This document shows positions 44,735 through 53,612 of a stretch of DNA of 64,000 nucleotides, piece after piece. Location: contig CAYPXR010000060.1 of NCBI GenBank assembly GCA_964414585.1, forward strand, positions 1-64,000, read 5' to 3'. The position numbers and the translations under genes were made by a program. Each line of letters begins with the position of its first letter. Position 1 is the stretch's first letter. Source of the DNA: DATEMU01 sp964414585. Lineage in GTDB: Bacteria > Planctomycetota > Phycisphaerae > UBA1845 > UTPLA1. Under the pieces are notes generated by a model. The model saw only the letters and a list, made by a program, of their open reading frames with translations, did not search any database and had not been told where the DNA came from.

Positions 44735-47700
44735 CTAACGCGATGAGATGGTCTGCGCCCATCGGCGCCAGGCGTCCGCCTTCGATCGATCGGTGGCGTT
44801 CAACTCGCCCAGTCGATTCAACTGCGATTCAAGATTGCCGGCGATGTGGCGGGCGTAATAGGTCAGGTCCCAAACACGAACCGTCTCATCCAGCGAGACG
44901 GAAACCAGACTGCGGCTGTCCGGTGTGAATCGCAGCGCCATGACCGAACCCGTGTGCCCATCCAGCGTCGCCAGCGGCCGTCGCAGCCCGGCGTGCCACA
45001 ATCGGATGACTCCGCCCGCATCGCCGCTCGCGATCCATTCACCGTCGCTGCTGACTTCGAGACAAAATATTTCCTGATTGTGCCCGACCATCGCGTCCAC
45101 CCGGCGATGTTGCGCGGCATCCCAGATTTCGACCACCCGATCGGCCCCGGCGGCGTACAACCACCGGCCATCCGGAGAAAATCGCACGGCCCGAAGCGGA
45201 CTGTAATCCACGGCTCGCCACGTCTGGCACGCTCCGGTTTCGAGATCCCAGACCAGCAACGCGCCGGTCCGCACCGCCGCAACCAAGCGCCGCCCATCGG
45301 TCGGGTCAAAGGTCACCTGCGGCACCCGATCCTCGCCGATGTAAAACTCCCGTTCGAGCGTCTGATCCTGAGTGCGCCAAATCCGCACCTTGCCGTCGTC
45401 GCAAGCCGTGGCGACTCGCTCGCCGTCCGGACTGAAACACGCACAGCTCACATACTTCGGATGTGGAATTTTGAGCGGCGGCTTCTTCAGATCGGTCGAG
45501 TCCCAAAGATACGCGGCGTTTCCGTAGGTCGATGCAACGGTTCGCCGGCCGTCGCGCGAGAGGGCGACGGAGGAAATGGTCGACTCGTTTTCAAACTCGA
45601 TCGGCGTCCGGCTCAACGTGGCGGGGTCTACCTCTTCGAGTTCACCCTGTCCTCCGACCACGGTCATCCGGCGGCCGTCCGGGCTGAAGTCGACGCCGTG
45701 AAGACCGCCGCCCTCGATTCGCAGGACACGGACCCCGCCGTTCGGGTCGACTTCCCAAAGCCGCAAATCTTCATTGCCGCTGGTCCAGATGCCCCGGCCG
45801 TCACCCGTGAAAACAACGCTGCGTATCCGTCCGACGTGCGCGACGAATCCAAAAAGGTGCTTTCCGGTGCGAACGTCGAACACGCGGAGCCGGCCTTCCA
45901 AATCGCCGATGGCGAGCAATGTGCCGTCGGGCGAAAAGCACTGTATGCGGTGGCTTCCCGGCCGTTCGGAAAGCTCGATGTACGTCGGAGGATCGCGATG
46001 GACGTCCCAAATACGCCCCGCCGATTCCTCCCACCCGTCGGCGACCAGGCGACCATCCGGCGAGAAAAGAATCGCCCCGCCATTGTGCAGAAGCCTTCGC
46101 GGCGAAGCGCTGCCCGGCGCGCTAACGAGACGCTGTTTGGATTCAATTTCCCAAACGTGCATGCCGCCATTCCGATCGCGCGCGGCGAGCCGTTGGTCGT
46201 CGCTCGAAAGTGCCAACGCAAGCAGACCCGACCCTTCGATATGAAAGCGCGCCAATTCCATCAAGGGATCCGTCTTCCACACGACGGCATCATCGTTGAT
46301 GACCGCCGCAAAGCGCCGGCCGCTGTGCGACGAATATACGCATCCGGAATCGACGTTCAGTAATTGAGACAACCTCACGAGCGGCCGGTCGCCATCCCCG
46401 CGCCGCCACACCGTGAAGTCGTGCCGGTCATATTTGAAGACGTGTTTTCCGTCTCCGTCAATAAACGGCAGTCCGACGGTGTTGGGAAAAGTGAGCTTGT
46501 ATGAATCAAGACGAAGCCCGTCGAAACTCACCCGTTGTATGAATCCATTGATGTCTCCCGTCCACAGGCTCTTCCCGTCGTCTGCGAGGGTGACCAGACG
46601 CATTCCGGCCGGTTGTGGCGTCACCGTCCGCAGACACGGCTGTCGTCGATACACTTCCCACAACGCCCAGTACGCCTCCACCGATCCGGGCGGATCGTTC
46701 AAGTGAAGCGTGGAGGACTCGCCGCCGTCGCGATGGGTCAACAACTCCTGCCACAGCAAGCGCTCCGCCTGGCCGATATTTCCCAGCATCCCGGCCATCC
46801 GTCCCTGCTCGACGCTGTTGCTCGAAAGCAGATCAACGAGCGTCGTCGCCGAGCGCACCGCCTCGTGTTCGAGTCGAACCGAATGGCGATACAACAACGA
46901 CATGACAATGCTGAACGCGGCGAGCAGCACGACAAAGGCCCCCGCCAGGGCGACGCGCAGCCGGTATCGCCGAAGCGTCTTTCGCAAGACATAAATGGCG
47001 CTGTCCCGCTTCGCCTCGATCGACTCGCCCGCCAGGTATCGTTGCAAATCCCGGGCCAGCTCTCCCGCGCTTTGATAGCGACGATCGCGATCCTTCGACA
47101 GGCACTTGAGCACGATCGTATCGAGTTCTTCGTCGATCCCGGCGCCCCCCGCGGTCGCGCTGGGCCGCTGCGGCTCACGGAAAAGGATGTGGTCGATCGA
47201 CAACCGGAGATTGCTGCCGACGTCGATCGGCAAGTGACCCGTCAACAATTGAAACAGAATCGCCCCGAGCGAGTAAACATCCGTGCGCAGGTCGACCTTC
47301 GACGGTTCGCCCTCGACCTGCTCCGGCGACGCCCACGGCAGCGAGCCCACGAATTGCCCGGTCGCCGTCATCACGGAATCCCGCGGCGCGTCGGCGGGCT
47401 TGGCCAGGCCGAAGTCCAGGACGTGCGGTTCGCCGGACCGATCGATGCGAATGTTGCTCGGCTTGAGATCGCGATGGATGATGCCTCGCAGATGCGCCGC
47501 ATGGACCGCATCCGCGATTTTGCAAAAAAGTTGCAAGACCGCCCGTGTGCTGAAATCCGGCGATCCGCGGCCCGCGATTTCATCGAGGGGCCGGCCGTCG
47601 ATGTAATTCATGACAAAGAAATGAAATCCGGAGATGATTCCCGCGTCGTGGACGGCCACGATGTTCGGATGATTCAATCGCCCGAGCATTTCGATCTCGC

Positions 47701-48070
47701 GATCGAACCGCGCACGGTCCGCCATCGTCGCAAACGGCCCTTGCTTCATCACCTTGATGGCGACGTTGCGCTTGGTCGACCGTTGCACCGCCTGATAGAC
47801 GACGCCCTGGCCGCCCCGATGAACCTCGCGCGTGATCTGGTAGCCCGGGATGTCGAGCTGGAAATCGCCACCGGCCGGCGGACTTGCCAACAGCGATCCG
47901 TCAACCGCGAAGCCGCTCAAGAACCGGTTGTCCTCGCGGATCCGGTCCAGCGTCTGCCGACATGAATCGCAAGATTCCAGGTGTCCGATCAGCAAGGCGG
48001 ACAGTTCATGCCCGGCCGCGGCCCCTTCGAGTTCGTCCAACGAAGGACATGGCACGGGTGGTACTGACAT
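44735..48070 (-). CDS. Ser/Thr protein kinase with N-terminal zinc motif, membrane helix and WD40 propellers
   Basis: ~1111 residues. A short N-terminal module carries His-x3-Cys-x2-Cys (HLESCDSC), the ZAS anti-sigma zinc motif. The kinase has HRGGQGVVY (first Gly of the loop is His), Lys in VAIKVM, HRDLKPSN, DFGLAKP and SPEQ. One membrane helix (ALAGAFVVLLAAFSIVMSLLY, in part) leads to ~12 WD40 repeats (SPDGRLVADGW, SSDGEWIASGDAGGVIRLW, TPDSRSLVSVSLDETVRVW). Its start abuts or overlaps the ECF sigma stop; GTG 48076 is an alternative. Proposed role: membrane receptor controlling that sigma factor. Confidence 0.92.
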   Translation of the reverse strand: MSVPPVPCPSLDELEGAAAGHELSALLIGHLESCDSCRQTLDRIREDNRFLSGFAVDGSLLASPPAGGDFQLDIPGYQITREVHRGGQGVVYQAVQRSTKRNVAIKVMKQGPFATMADRARFDREIEMLGRLNHPNIVAVHDAGIISGFHFFVMNYIDGRPLDEIAGRGSPDFSTRAVLQLFCKIADAVHAAHLRGIIHRDLKPSNIRIDRSGEPHVLDFGLAKPADAPRDSVMTATGQFVGSLPWASPEQVEGEPSKVDLRTDVYSLGAILFQLLTGHLPIDVGSNLRLSIDHILFREPQRPSATAGGAGIDEELDTIVLKCLSKDRDRRYQSAGELARDLQRYLAGESIEAKRDSAIYVLRKTLRRYRLRVALAGAFVVLLAAFSIVMSLLYRHSVRLEHEAVRSATTLVDLLSSNSVEQGRMAGMLGNIGQAERLLWQELLTHRDGGESSTLHLNDPPGSVEAYWALWEVYRRQPCLRTVTPQPAGMRLVTLADDGKSLWTGDINGFIQRVSFDGLRLDSYKLTFPNTVGLPFIDGDGKHVFKYDRHDFTVWRRGDGDRPLVRLSQLLNVDSGCVYSSHSGRRFAAVINDDAVVWKTDPLMELARFHIEGSGLLALALSSDDQRLAARDRNGGMHVWEIESKQRLVSAPGSASPRRLLHNGGAILFSPDGRLVADGWEESAGRIWDVHRDPPTYIELSERPGSHRIQCFSPDGTLLAIGDLEGRLRVFDVRTGKHLFGFVAHVGRIRSVVFTGDGRGIWTSGNEDLRLWEVDPNGGVRVLRIEGGGLHGVDFSPDGRRMTVVGGQGELEEVDPATLSRTPIEFENESTISSVALSRDGRRTVASTYGNAAYLWDSTDLKKPPLKIPHPKYVSCACFSPDGERVATACDDGKVRIWRTQDQTLEREFYIGEDRVPQVTFDPTDGRRLVAAVRTGALLVWDLETGACQTWRAVDYSPLRAVRFSPDGRWLYAAGADRVVEIWDAAQHRRVDAMVGHNQEIFCLEVSSDGEWIASGDAGGVIRLWHAGLRRPLATLDGHTGSVMALRFTPDSRSLVSVSLDETVRVWDLTYYARHIAGNLESQLNRLGELNATDRSKADAWRRWAQTISSR

Positions 48071-48072
48071 GG

Positions 48073-48678
48073 TCACCCACCTACGAAAGTGGTCTCATAT
48101 CGTTTGACGATCTCGCGCAGCTTCTCGACGACGCGGTTCTTGGCGTTGTAAATCTCCTGGGGCGACAAGCCCAGCCTTGTCGACACCGCATCGACCGGCT
48201 GTCGTTGCAACACCACAGCCTCGAAGGCCTCAATGGTCCGCTCATTGAATCGCGTCGTTTCGCGAAGCTCGCGGACCGCCTGCTGAAACATGCACCGCCG
48301 TTCCTCCTCTTCCCATACCCGCTCTTCGTCGAAGTCGTCCGCGAGACTCACGATCGCCGACTCACCGCGCAGCTCCCGACGTCGTCCGGTGGTCCGCCAG
48401 AGATCCGCCAAACGGCATCGCGCGATCCCGATCAGCCACGACCGCAGCCGCCCCTGCTCCCGGTCGTATTTCTTCAACCGGTACTCTTCAACAAAACATG
48501 CCAAGGTTTCTTGCGCCACGTCAGCGGCGTCCGTCTCATTCAACCCCGCACGTCGAAGAAAGGCCGCCAGGATCGGCCGGTACCGACGGTCGAATTCGTC
48601 CCAAGCCGCCCGGTTCCCCGCCTCGTGGAGGCCGTCGAGCAGCCCAGTCGTAGTGGTATACAGGCCGATGGAATTCAT
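48073..48678 (-). CDS. ECF-type RNA polymerase sigma factor
   Basis: 201 residues. Region 2: AAWDEFDRRYRPILAAFLRR, DAADVAQETLACFVEEYRL, GRLRSWLIGIARCRLADLWR; region 4: EAVVLQRQPVDAVSTRLGL with SPQEIYNAKNRV. (Motifs are at most 20 residues each as quoted.) Distinct subfamily from the first sigma factor. Followed directly by the WD40 kinase with an anti-sigma-like zinc motif. A very good promoter lies upstream. Confidence 0.92.
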   Translation of the reverse strand: MNSIGLYTTTTGLLDGLHEAGNRAAWDEFDRRYRPILAAFLRRAGLNETDAADVAQETLACFVEEYRLKKYDREQGRLRSWLIGIARCRLADLWRTTGRRRELRGESAIVSLADDFDEERVWEEEERRCMFQQAVRELRETTRFNERTIEAFEAVVLQRQPVDAVSTRLGLSPQEIYNAKNRVVEKLREIVKRYETTFVGG

Positions 48679-48707
48679 GGAAGAGACCCGTCCCCAGACG
48701 TAAAGCC

Positions 48708-48736
48708 ATTATAACCAAACGGTTACAATCACACAA
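48708..48736 (-). promoter_or_regulatory. Promoter of the second ECF sigma gene
   Basis: Minus strand TTGTGT (48731-48736), 17-nt spacer, perfect TATAAT (48708-48713), 30 nt before ATG 48678. The spacer contains the palindrome AACC-GTTT-GGTT (roughly 48714-48724), a possible operator. Confidence 0.6.
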
Positions 48737-48938
48737 GGCGAATCACAACCCTTTGGCCCTGGCGGAAATAGAGGCGAAAAAAGTCTTTCGGCAATCTTGG
48801 AGATTTGGACCGCTCGAACGGATACGTGGTAAGGACGGAGATCGTCCGCGCGGCGCGCGCATTTTCCTCGCACGGCGGCGCCCCGAGTGGAACCGGAGTT
48901 CGAATCAATTGTCCTCTTTTGGGGGAGGGAGCTTGCCC

Positions 48939-51900
48939 ATGCGAACGATGAATTCAGCCGCCTGTATTGGAGTCTTGTTTTGTTGTTTCACCCTTCCAGC
49001 CGCGGGGCAAGGGCAGATTTGTCCGCTTCCTCCAGGCAATACCCTGTGCGCTCAACTACAGAGCCAGCAATGCCAAACGACAACCGCCGGTTTGCAATGC
49101 CAGCCGCAGTTGGTCATCTATGATCCCGCTACTCCGGGAAATGTTCGCGCCGTCCTTTGCACTTGTTTTGACCAAAACGTTTGCGGGCCGGTGGCGGTCA
49201 ATGGCAACATCGCCTCTTGTTCGGGCTTCTGTCCCGTTCCTCCCGTCGGAAACGTATGCCAGGTCTGGGTCAACGGGATGCCGTCCGGCCAGACGTCGCT
49301 CGATGTCACGACCCTTCAACCCGGCAGCCAACTCCACTGCGAATGCGCGCCGACCGGCGTCCTCCCGTGCGGCCCGAATGCCGCCGGCACCGCCTGCAAT
49401 CAGGTGACCTGTCCGAACCCCAACGCCCAGTGTCTCCCCAAGTGCATCCTCATCGACTTTCAGGGGCTTGTGACCGTTGAAGACTGCCAATGCCGCGATC
49501 CGGGCAACGATTGTCACGCGGAGATGAACGCCGTGGGACCGATCTGCACCGGAACCTGTCCGGCGGGTTATACCTGTTATCAAACCGTCACCGCGACGCC
49601 GAACGGCACACGGTATTGCTGCGAGTGCGTGCAGGACCCGCCGTTCTGTGAGCCGACGCCCGACGGAACAGGCTGCACGAATTATCAATGTCCCGCCCCC
49701 CCGATCGAAACCTGCAAACCGCGCTGCGTCCGATGGTCGCCGTCCACGGGCCAGATCACCGTGACCGAATGTGATTGCCGCGGTACCGACGAATGTCATG
49801 TCGTGGCAGGACCGGTCGGCGTCGTCCCCGATTGCCAGGGAAACTGCCCGCCCGGCCAGATCTGCGTTCGAAATTACATCGATAACATGGACGGCACGGT
49901 CACGATCTGCTGCGATTGCATCACTCCATCGTGCGATTGCCCCGGCGATGTGAACGGCGACGGCATCCTCAACGGCTTGGATATCGCCGGCTTCGTCCGC
50001 TGTTTCATGGGCGCTCCCCAACCGACCGACAATTGCGCCTGCGTCGACGTAAACGGCGACGGCTCCTACACCGCCGCGGACATCACGCTCTTCGTCAATC
50101 TCATTCTCTCCAAGGCGAAATGCGGCGACGAACCCTGCTGCCCGCAGGAGAATCTCTCGCAGAGCCTGGCCACCGGTGTCGACGCCAACGGCAACCTGAT
50201 CCCCGTCGGCAGCGACGACGATGATTGGATTGTGACGCTTGATGCCAGCGGCGGCATTGTTCCGCGTCCGGCGACGGTGGTCACGCCGCACCCGTCATGG
50301 GCGACGTTCCCTGGCTCACAGTGGGTCTCTGCGAATTACTACGGACCCAACGGCGACTACGGCTACAAGATTTGTTTCTGCCTTGATGACCGATACAAAA
50401 ACCCGGTCCTCACGCTGAGAATCCGCGCCGACGACGCCGGCCAGGTCTACCTGAACGGCAATTTCATCGGCAACTGCGCCGGCTTTTCCGATCCCAATCC
50501 GCCGACCATTACGGTCACCAATCCGGCGTTCTTCCATCCGGGCGAAAACTGCATCACCGTGGACGTGCAAAACATCGGCGGCGCCCCGACCGGCATTAAC
50601 ATGATCGGATCGATCGTCGCGAAAGACGGGAAATGTTGCTGCCCGCCGGACCGACTCAACCGGAACATTGATTCGGGCGTGTACGACAACTCCGGCGGAG
50701 TGCTCATTCCGTTCGGCAACAACGACGACACGTGGATGGTCGTCGCGCCCGATCCCAGCGGCGGCTCGACGCCCCGCCTGGCGACGGTCGTCGCGCCGCA
50801 TCCATTGTGGGCGACCATCCCCGGCACGCACTGGGTCTCCGCCGACTACAACGGACCGAACGGCCTCTACACCTATCAGTATTGTTTCTGCCTCGACCCG
50901 AGATTCAAAAACGCCCAGCTCGTCATCGACCTTCTGGCCGACGACTATGCCGAGGTCTACCTGAACGGAAATCTCCTCGGCGCAACCCCCAACGGCTGGG
51001 CCTTCCTCAATCCGCCGACGCATATTGTCGTGACCAACCAGGCTTACTTCCGCGCCTGTGACAATTGCATCGAGGTGAAAGTCCTCAACTCCGGCGGGCC
51101 GCCCACCGGCATGGACATCGCCGCCACCATCACGGCCGATGACGGCCTGTGTTGCAGTGATCGGCCGCTTTCTTGTTGCACCATTGACGGATTCTGCATC
51201 GACTTGGCGCCGGGAACGACGAGTTGCCCCAACGGAGGTACGCCGTTCGCCGGACCGTGCGGAAATCCTCAGGCTTGTTGTCTGCCCGATGGGTCTTGTC
51301 AAACCGTCGATCCGCGTTGCTGTGAACGTGCCGGCGGAAGCGTGTTGCCGGCCGGAACAACCTGCGGCGGTCAACCGGTGGCTTGCTGCATCGACATGGC
51401 CGGAACGGCGCCGTGTCTGGTCGTGGATCCGGCCTGCTGCGTCAATATCTATCACGGTATTCCCAATCCAGCGTTCACGCATTGTCTCGACACCGACGGC
51501 GATGGCGTTCCTAACGCTTGCCAGCCGCCGCCGGAACAATGCGGCGTCAATCCCTTGACCGGTCTCTGTCGGCAGACGACGACCTGTCCGAACCCGGCGA
51601 CGCAGCAATGTCTGCCCATTTGCGTGATCCTCGACGGCTCGATGCAACAGGTCATTGCCATCCAGGATTGCGATTGCAGGCAACAGAACGAGTGTCACAT
51701 CGAATGGACACCCGGAACTCCCCCGCAATGCGTCGGAACCTGCCCGGCGGGCTTCACCTGCACCACGCAATACACTCCCAACCCCGACGGGACGGTGACG
51801 ATGTGCTGCAATTGCGTGGCCCAACCCAGCGTCTGTCCGCTGGGAACCAGCCTGGGAAGCCAGCTCTGCCAGGCCCGTCAACTTGCGGATTGCCAAAGCC

Positions 51901-52190
51901 CGGTTCCAACGACCAAAGAGTGTCAGCCGACGATCGTCATTGCCAACGGTCCCGGCAACGGCATCACGGTCGAACATTGCACCTGTCTCGTTCCGGGACA
52001 GCAATGCGGCGCGATCGACATCCAGCAAGTGCCGGGGCAGAACAATTACATCCTGAAGTGCCTCGGTCCGTGTGGATTCGGCGCGGGCTGCACCGTCTGG
52101 ATCAATGGCTCGCCTGCCGGAGGCTCGCAAGTCAACACGGCGACGCTGCCGGCGGGCTCGACCGTGACGTGCAATTGCTACATCCCGTAG
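48939..52190 (+). CDS. Large Cys-rich secreted protein with dockerin-like domain and an internal tandem duplication
   Basis: ~1083 residues. Signal peptide (AACIGVLFCCFTLPAAG), several Cys-rich ~60-residue modules (e.g. CTGTCPAGYTCYQT, CVGTCPAGFTCTTQ), a dockerin-like block (DCPGDVNGDGILNGLDIAG and CVDVNGDGSYTAADITLFV) near the middle, then two ~150-residue copies of a beta domain (WATFPGSQWVSANYYGPNG / WATIPGTHWVSADYNGPNG; VYLNGNFIGN / VYLNGNLLGA), then more Cys-rich modules. Disulphide-rich surface protein. ATG 48939 has GAGGGAG 8 nt upstream. Confidence 0.85.
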   Translation: MRTMNSAACIGVLFCCFTLPAAGQGQICPLPPGNTLCAQLQSQQCQTTTAGLQCQPQLVIYDPATPGNVRAVLCTCFDQNVCGPVAVNGNIASCSGFCPVPPVGNVCQVWVNGMPSGQTSLDVTTLQPGSQLHCECAPTGVLPCGPNAAGTACNQVTCPNPNAQCLPKCILIDFQGLVTVEDCQCRDPGNDCHAEMNAVGPICTGTCPAGYTCYQTVTATPNGTRYCCECVQDPPFCEPTPDGTGCTNYQCPAPPIETCKPRCVRWSPSTGQITVTECDCRGTDECHVVAGPVGVVPDCQGNCPPGQICVRNYIDNMDGTVTICCDCITPSCDCPGDVNGDGILNGLDIAGFVRCFMGAPQPTDNCACVDVNGDGSYTAADITLFVNLILSKAKCGDEPCCPQENLSQSLATGVDANGNLIPVGSDDDDWIVTLDASGGIVPRPATVVTPHPSWATFPGSQWVSANYYGPNGDYGYKICFCLDDRYKNPVLTLRIRADDAGQVYLNGNFIGNCAGFSDPNPPTITVTNPAFFHPGENCITVDVQNIGGAPTGINMIGSIVAKDGKCCCPPDRLNRNIDSGVYDNSGGVLIPFGNNDDTWMVVAPDPSGGSTPRLATVVAPHPLWATIPGTHWVSADYNGPNGLYTYQYCFCLDPRFKNAQLVIDLLADDYAEVYLNGNLLGATPNGWAFLNPPTHIVVTNQAYFRACDNCIEVKVLNSGGPPTGMDIAATITADDGLCCSDRPLSCCTIDGFCIDLAPGTTSCPNGGTPFAGPCGNPQACCLPDGSCQTVDPRCCERAGGSVLPAGTTCGGQPVACCIDMAGTAPCLVVDPACCVNIYHGIPNPAFTHCLDTDGDGVPNACQPPPEQCGVNPLTGLCRQTTTCPNPATQQCLPICVILDGSMQQVIAIQDCDCRQQNECHIEWTPGTPPQCVGTCPAGFTCTTQYTPNPDGTVTMCCNCVAQPSVCPLGTSLGSQLCQARQLADCQSPVPTTKECQPTIVIANGPGNGITVEHCTCLVPGQQCGAIDIQQVPGQNNYILKCLGPCGFGAGCTVWINGSPAGGSQVNTATLPAGSTVTCNCYIP

Positions 52191-52209
52191 CGAATCGATA
52201 GGCTTCAAC

Positions 52210-52241
52210 CCCGGGCGGGGCGACAAACCGCCCCGCCCGGG
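52210..52241 (+). terminator. 13-bp perfect hairpin after the Cys-rich protein gene
   Basis: CCCGGGCGGGGCG (52210-52222) and its exact complement (52229-52241), loop ACAAAC. No T-run follows. It sits 19 nt after one stop and 14 nt before the next start, so it could terminate the first gene or mask the start of the second. Confidence 0.65.
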
Positions 52242-52242
52242 A

Positions 52243-52248
52243 TAACCT
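52243..52248 (+). promoter_or_regulatory. TANNNT hexamer 7 nt before the PQQ-propeller start
   Basis: TAACCT ends 7 nt before ATG 52256; no SD. A weak member of the leaderless-type set. Confidence 0.25.
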
Positions 52249-52255
52249 ATCGCTC

Positions 52256-53593
52256 ATGAACACTCGCCTCCGACGACTCGTCGCACTTTCCGTTCTGGCA
52301 ACGATGTCCCCCGCGTTCGCCGCCAACTGGCCCTCCTTTCGCGGGCCCAACGGCACCGGCATCGGCGACGGCAAGCCGCCGATCGAATGGGACATCGAAT
52401 CGGGCGAACACATCCAATGGAAAACCAGAATCCCCGGCCTGGGCCATTCCTCGCCGATCGTCTGGGGCGATCGCGTCTTCGTAACGACGGCCGTCCCCTC
52501 GGATTCGTCCTCGGCGGATTTCAAAACCGGCTGGCTCAACGGTAGCGGCGATTCGGCGGCCGACACCGGTCCGTGGACATGGAAAGTCATGTGCATCGAC
52601 GCCAGGACCGGGCATGTCGACTGGCAGCGTGACGCCTGTTCCGGCGTTCCCAAGGTCAAGCGTCACGCAAAAGCCACGCACGCCAACTGCACGCCGGCGA
52701 CCGACGGCAAGCACGTCGTCGCCTTTTTCGGCTCCGAGGGTCTCTATTGCTACAGCGATTCGGGAAAACTGCTCTGGAAAAAAGACCTGGGCATTTTGAA
52801 TTCCGGCCCCTATGACGCGCCGGGGCTCGAGTGGGGCTGCGCCAATTCCCCGATCATCCACGACGACAAGCTGATTCTCCAATGCGACGCGAGCAACAAC
52901 GCCTTCTGGGCGACGTTTGACCTTGAGACCGGCAAAGAACTCCTGCACGTCCAGCGAAACGAAGTGACCACCTGGTGTACGCCGAGCATCGTCGAAAGCG
53001 GCGGGCTAACGCAGGTCGTCTGCAACGGATACAAGGAGATTGCCGGCTACGACCTGAAGACCGGACGTCGCCTTTGGACGCTTCACGGAGGGGGCGACTG
53101 CCCGGTGCCCACGCCGCAAGTCGTGAAGGACATGATCTACCTGACCAACGGTCACGGCCGCAGCCCGATCTACGCGATCCGCGCCGATGCCCGCGGCGAT
53201 CTGACGCCGAAAGATGACCAAAAACTGCCCCGAGGAGTCGTCTGGTGGCAGCCCAGGAACGGTTCCTACATGCCGACGCCGCTCGTGCTCGGATCGAACC
53301 TGTACGTCGCGAGCGATAACGGCATCCTCGCCGCTTATGACACGAAGACCGGCAAGCAACACTTCCGCGAGCGGATCAAAGGCGCGGGCCAGTTCTCTTC
53401 ATCGATCGTCGCGGCGGACGATCACCTCTATTTCGCCAGCGAAGAGGGCGACGTGCTGGTCTTCAAGGCCGGTAACGAGTTCAGACTGCTGGCCAGCAAT
53501 TCCATGAACGAGCCCTGCATGGCCACGCCCGCCATCTGCGACGGCCGCCTCTTCATCCGCGGGCGGGACCATCTCTATTGCGTCGGAAATTGA
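52256..53593 (+). CDS. Exported PQQ-like beta-propeller repeat protein
   Basis: 445 residues with a signal peptide (LRRLVALSVLATMSPAFA). Begins ANWPSFRGPNGTGIGDG, the standard opening of planctomycete outer-membrane/periplasmic PQQ-like propellers, followed by repeats such as WGDRVFVTTAV, DGKHVVAFFGSEGLYCYSDSG (in part), LGSNLYVASDNGILAAYD, and DGRLFIRGRDHLYC. Few PQQ ligands are evident, so probably structural or a BamB-like assembly factor. No SD upstream. Confidence 0.88.
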   Translation: MNTRLRRLVALSVLATMSPAFAANWPSFRGPNGTGIGDGKPPIEWDIESGEHIQWKTRIPGLGHSSPIVWGDRVFVTTAVPSDSSSADFKTGWLNGSGDSAADTGPWTWKVMCIDARTGHVDWQRDACSGVPKVKRHAKATHANCTPATDGKHVVAFFGSEGLYCYSDSGKLLWKKDLGILNSGPYDAPGLEWGCANSPIIHDDKLILQCDASNNAFWATFDLETGKELLHVQRNEVTTWCTPSIVESGGLTQVVCNGYKEIAGYDLKTGRRLWTLHGGGDCPVPTPQVVKDMIYLTNGHGRSPIYAIRADARGDLTPKDDQKLPRGVVWWQPRNGSYMPTPLVLGSNLYVASDNGILAAYDTKTGKQHFRERIKGAGQFSSSIVAADDHLYFASEEGDVLVFKAGNEFRLLASNSMNEPCMATPAICDGRLFIRGRDHLYCVGN

Positions 53594-53612
53594 TTTCGCA
53601 AGACCGGCGCGG

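Noticed and set aside
44846..47965. Frames of 505 and 476 codons opposite the WD40 kinase
   Set aside because: Shadows; the WD40 and kinase motifs are on the minus strand.
49056..52226. Frames of 411 and 636 codons opposite the Cys-rich protein
   Set aside because: Long but shadow: the plus strand has a signal peptide, dockerin motifs and an internal duplication, while the minus strand shows none.
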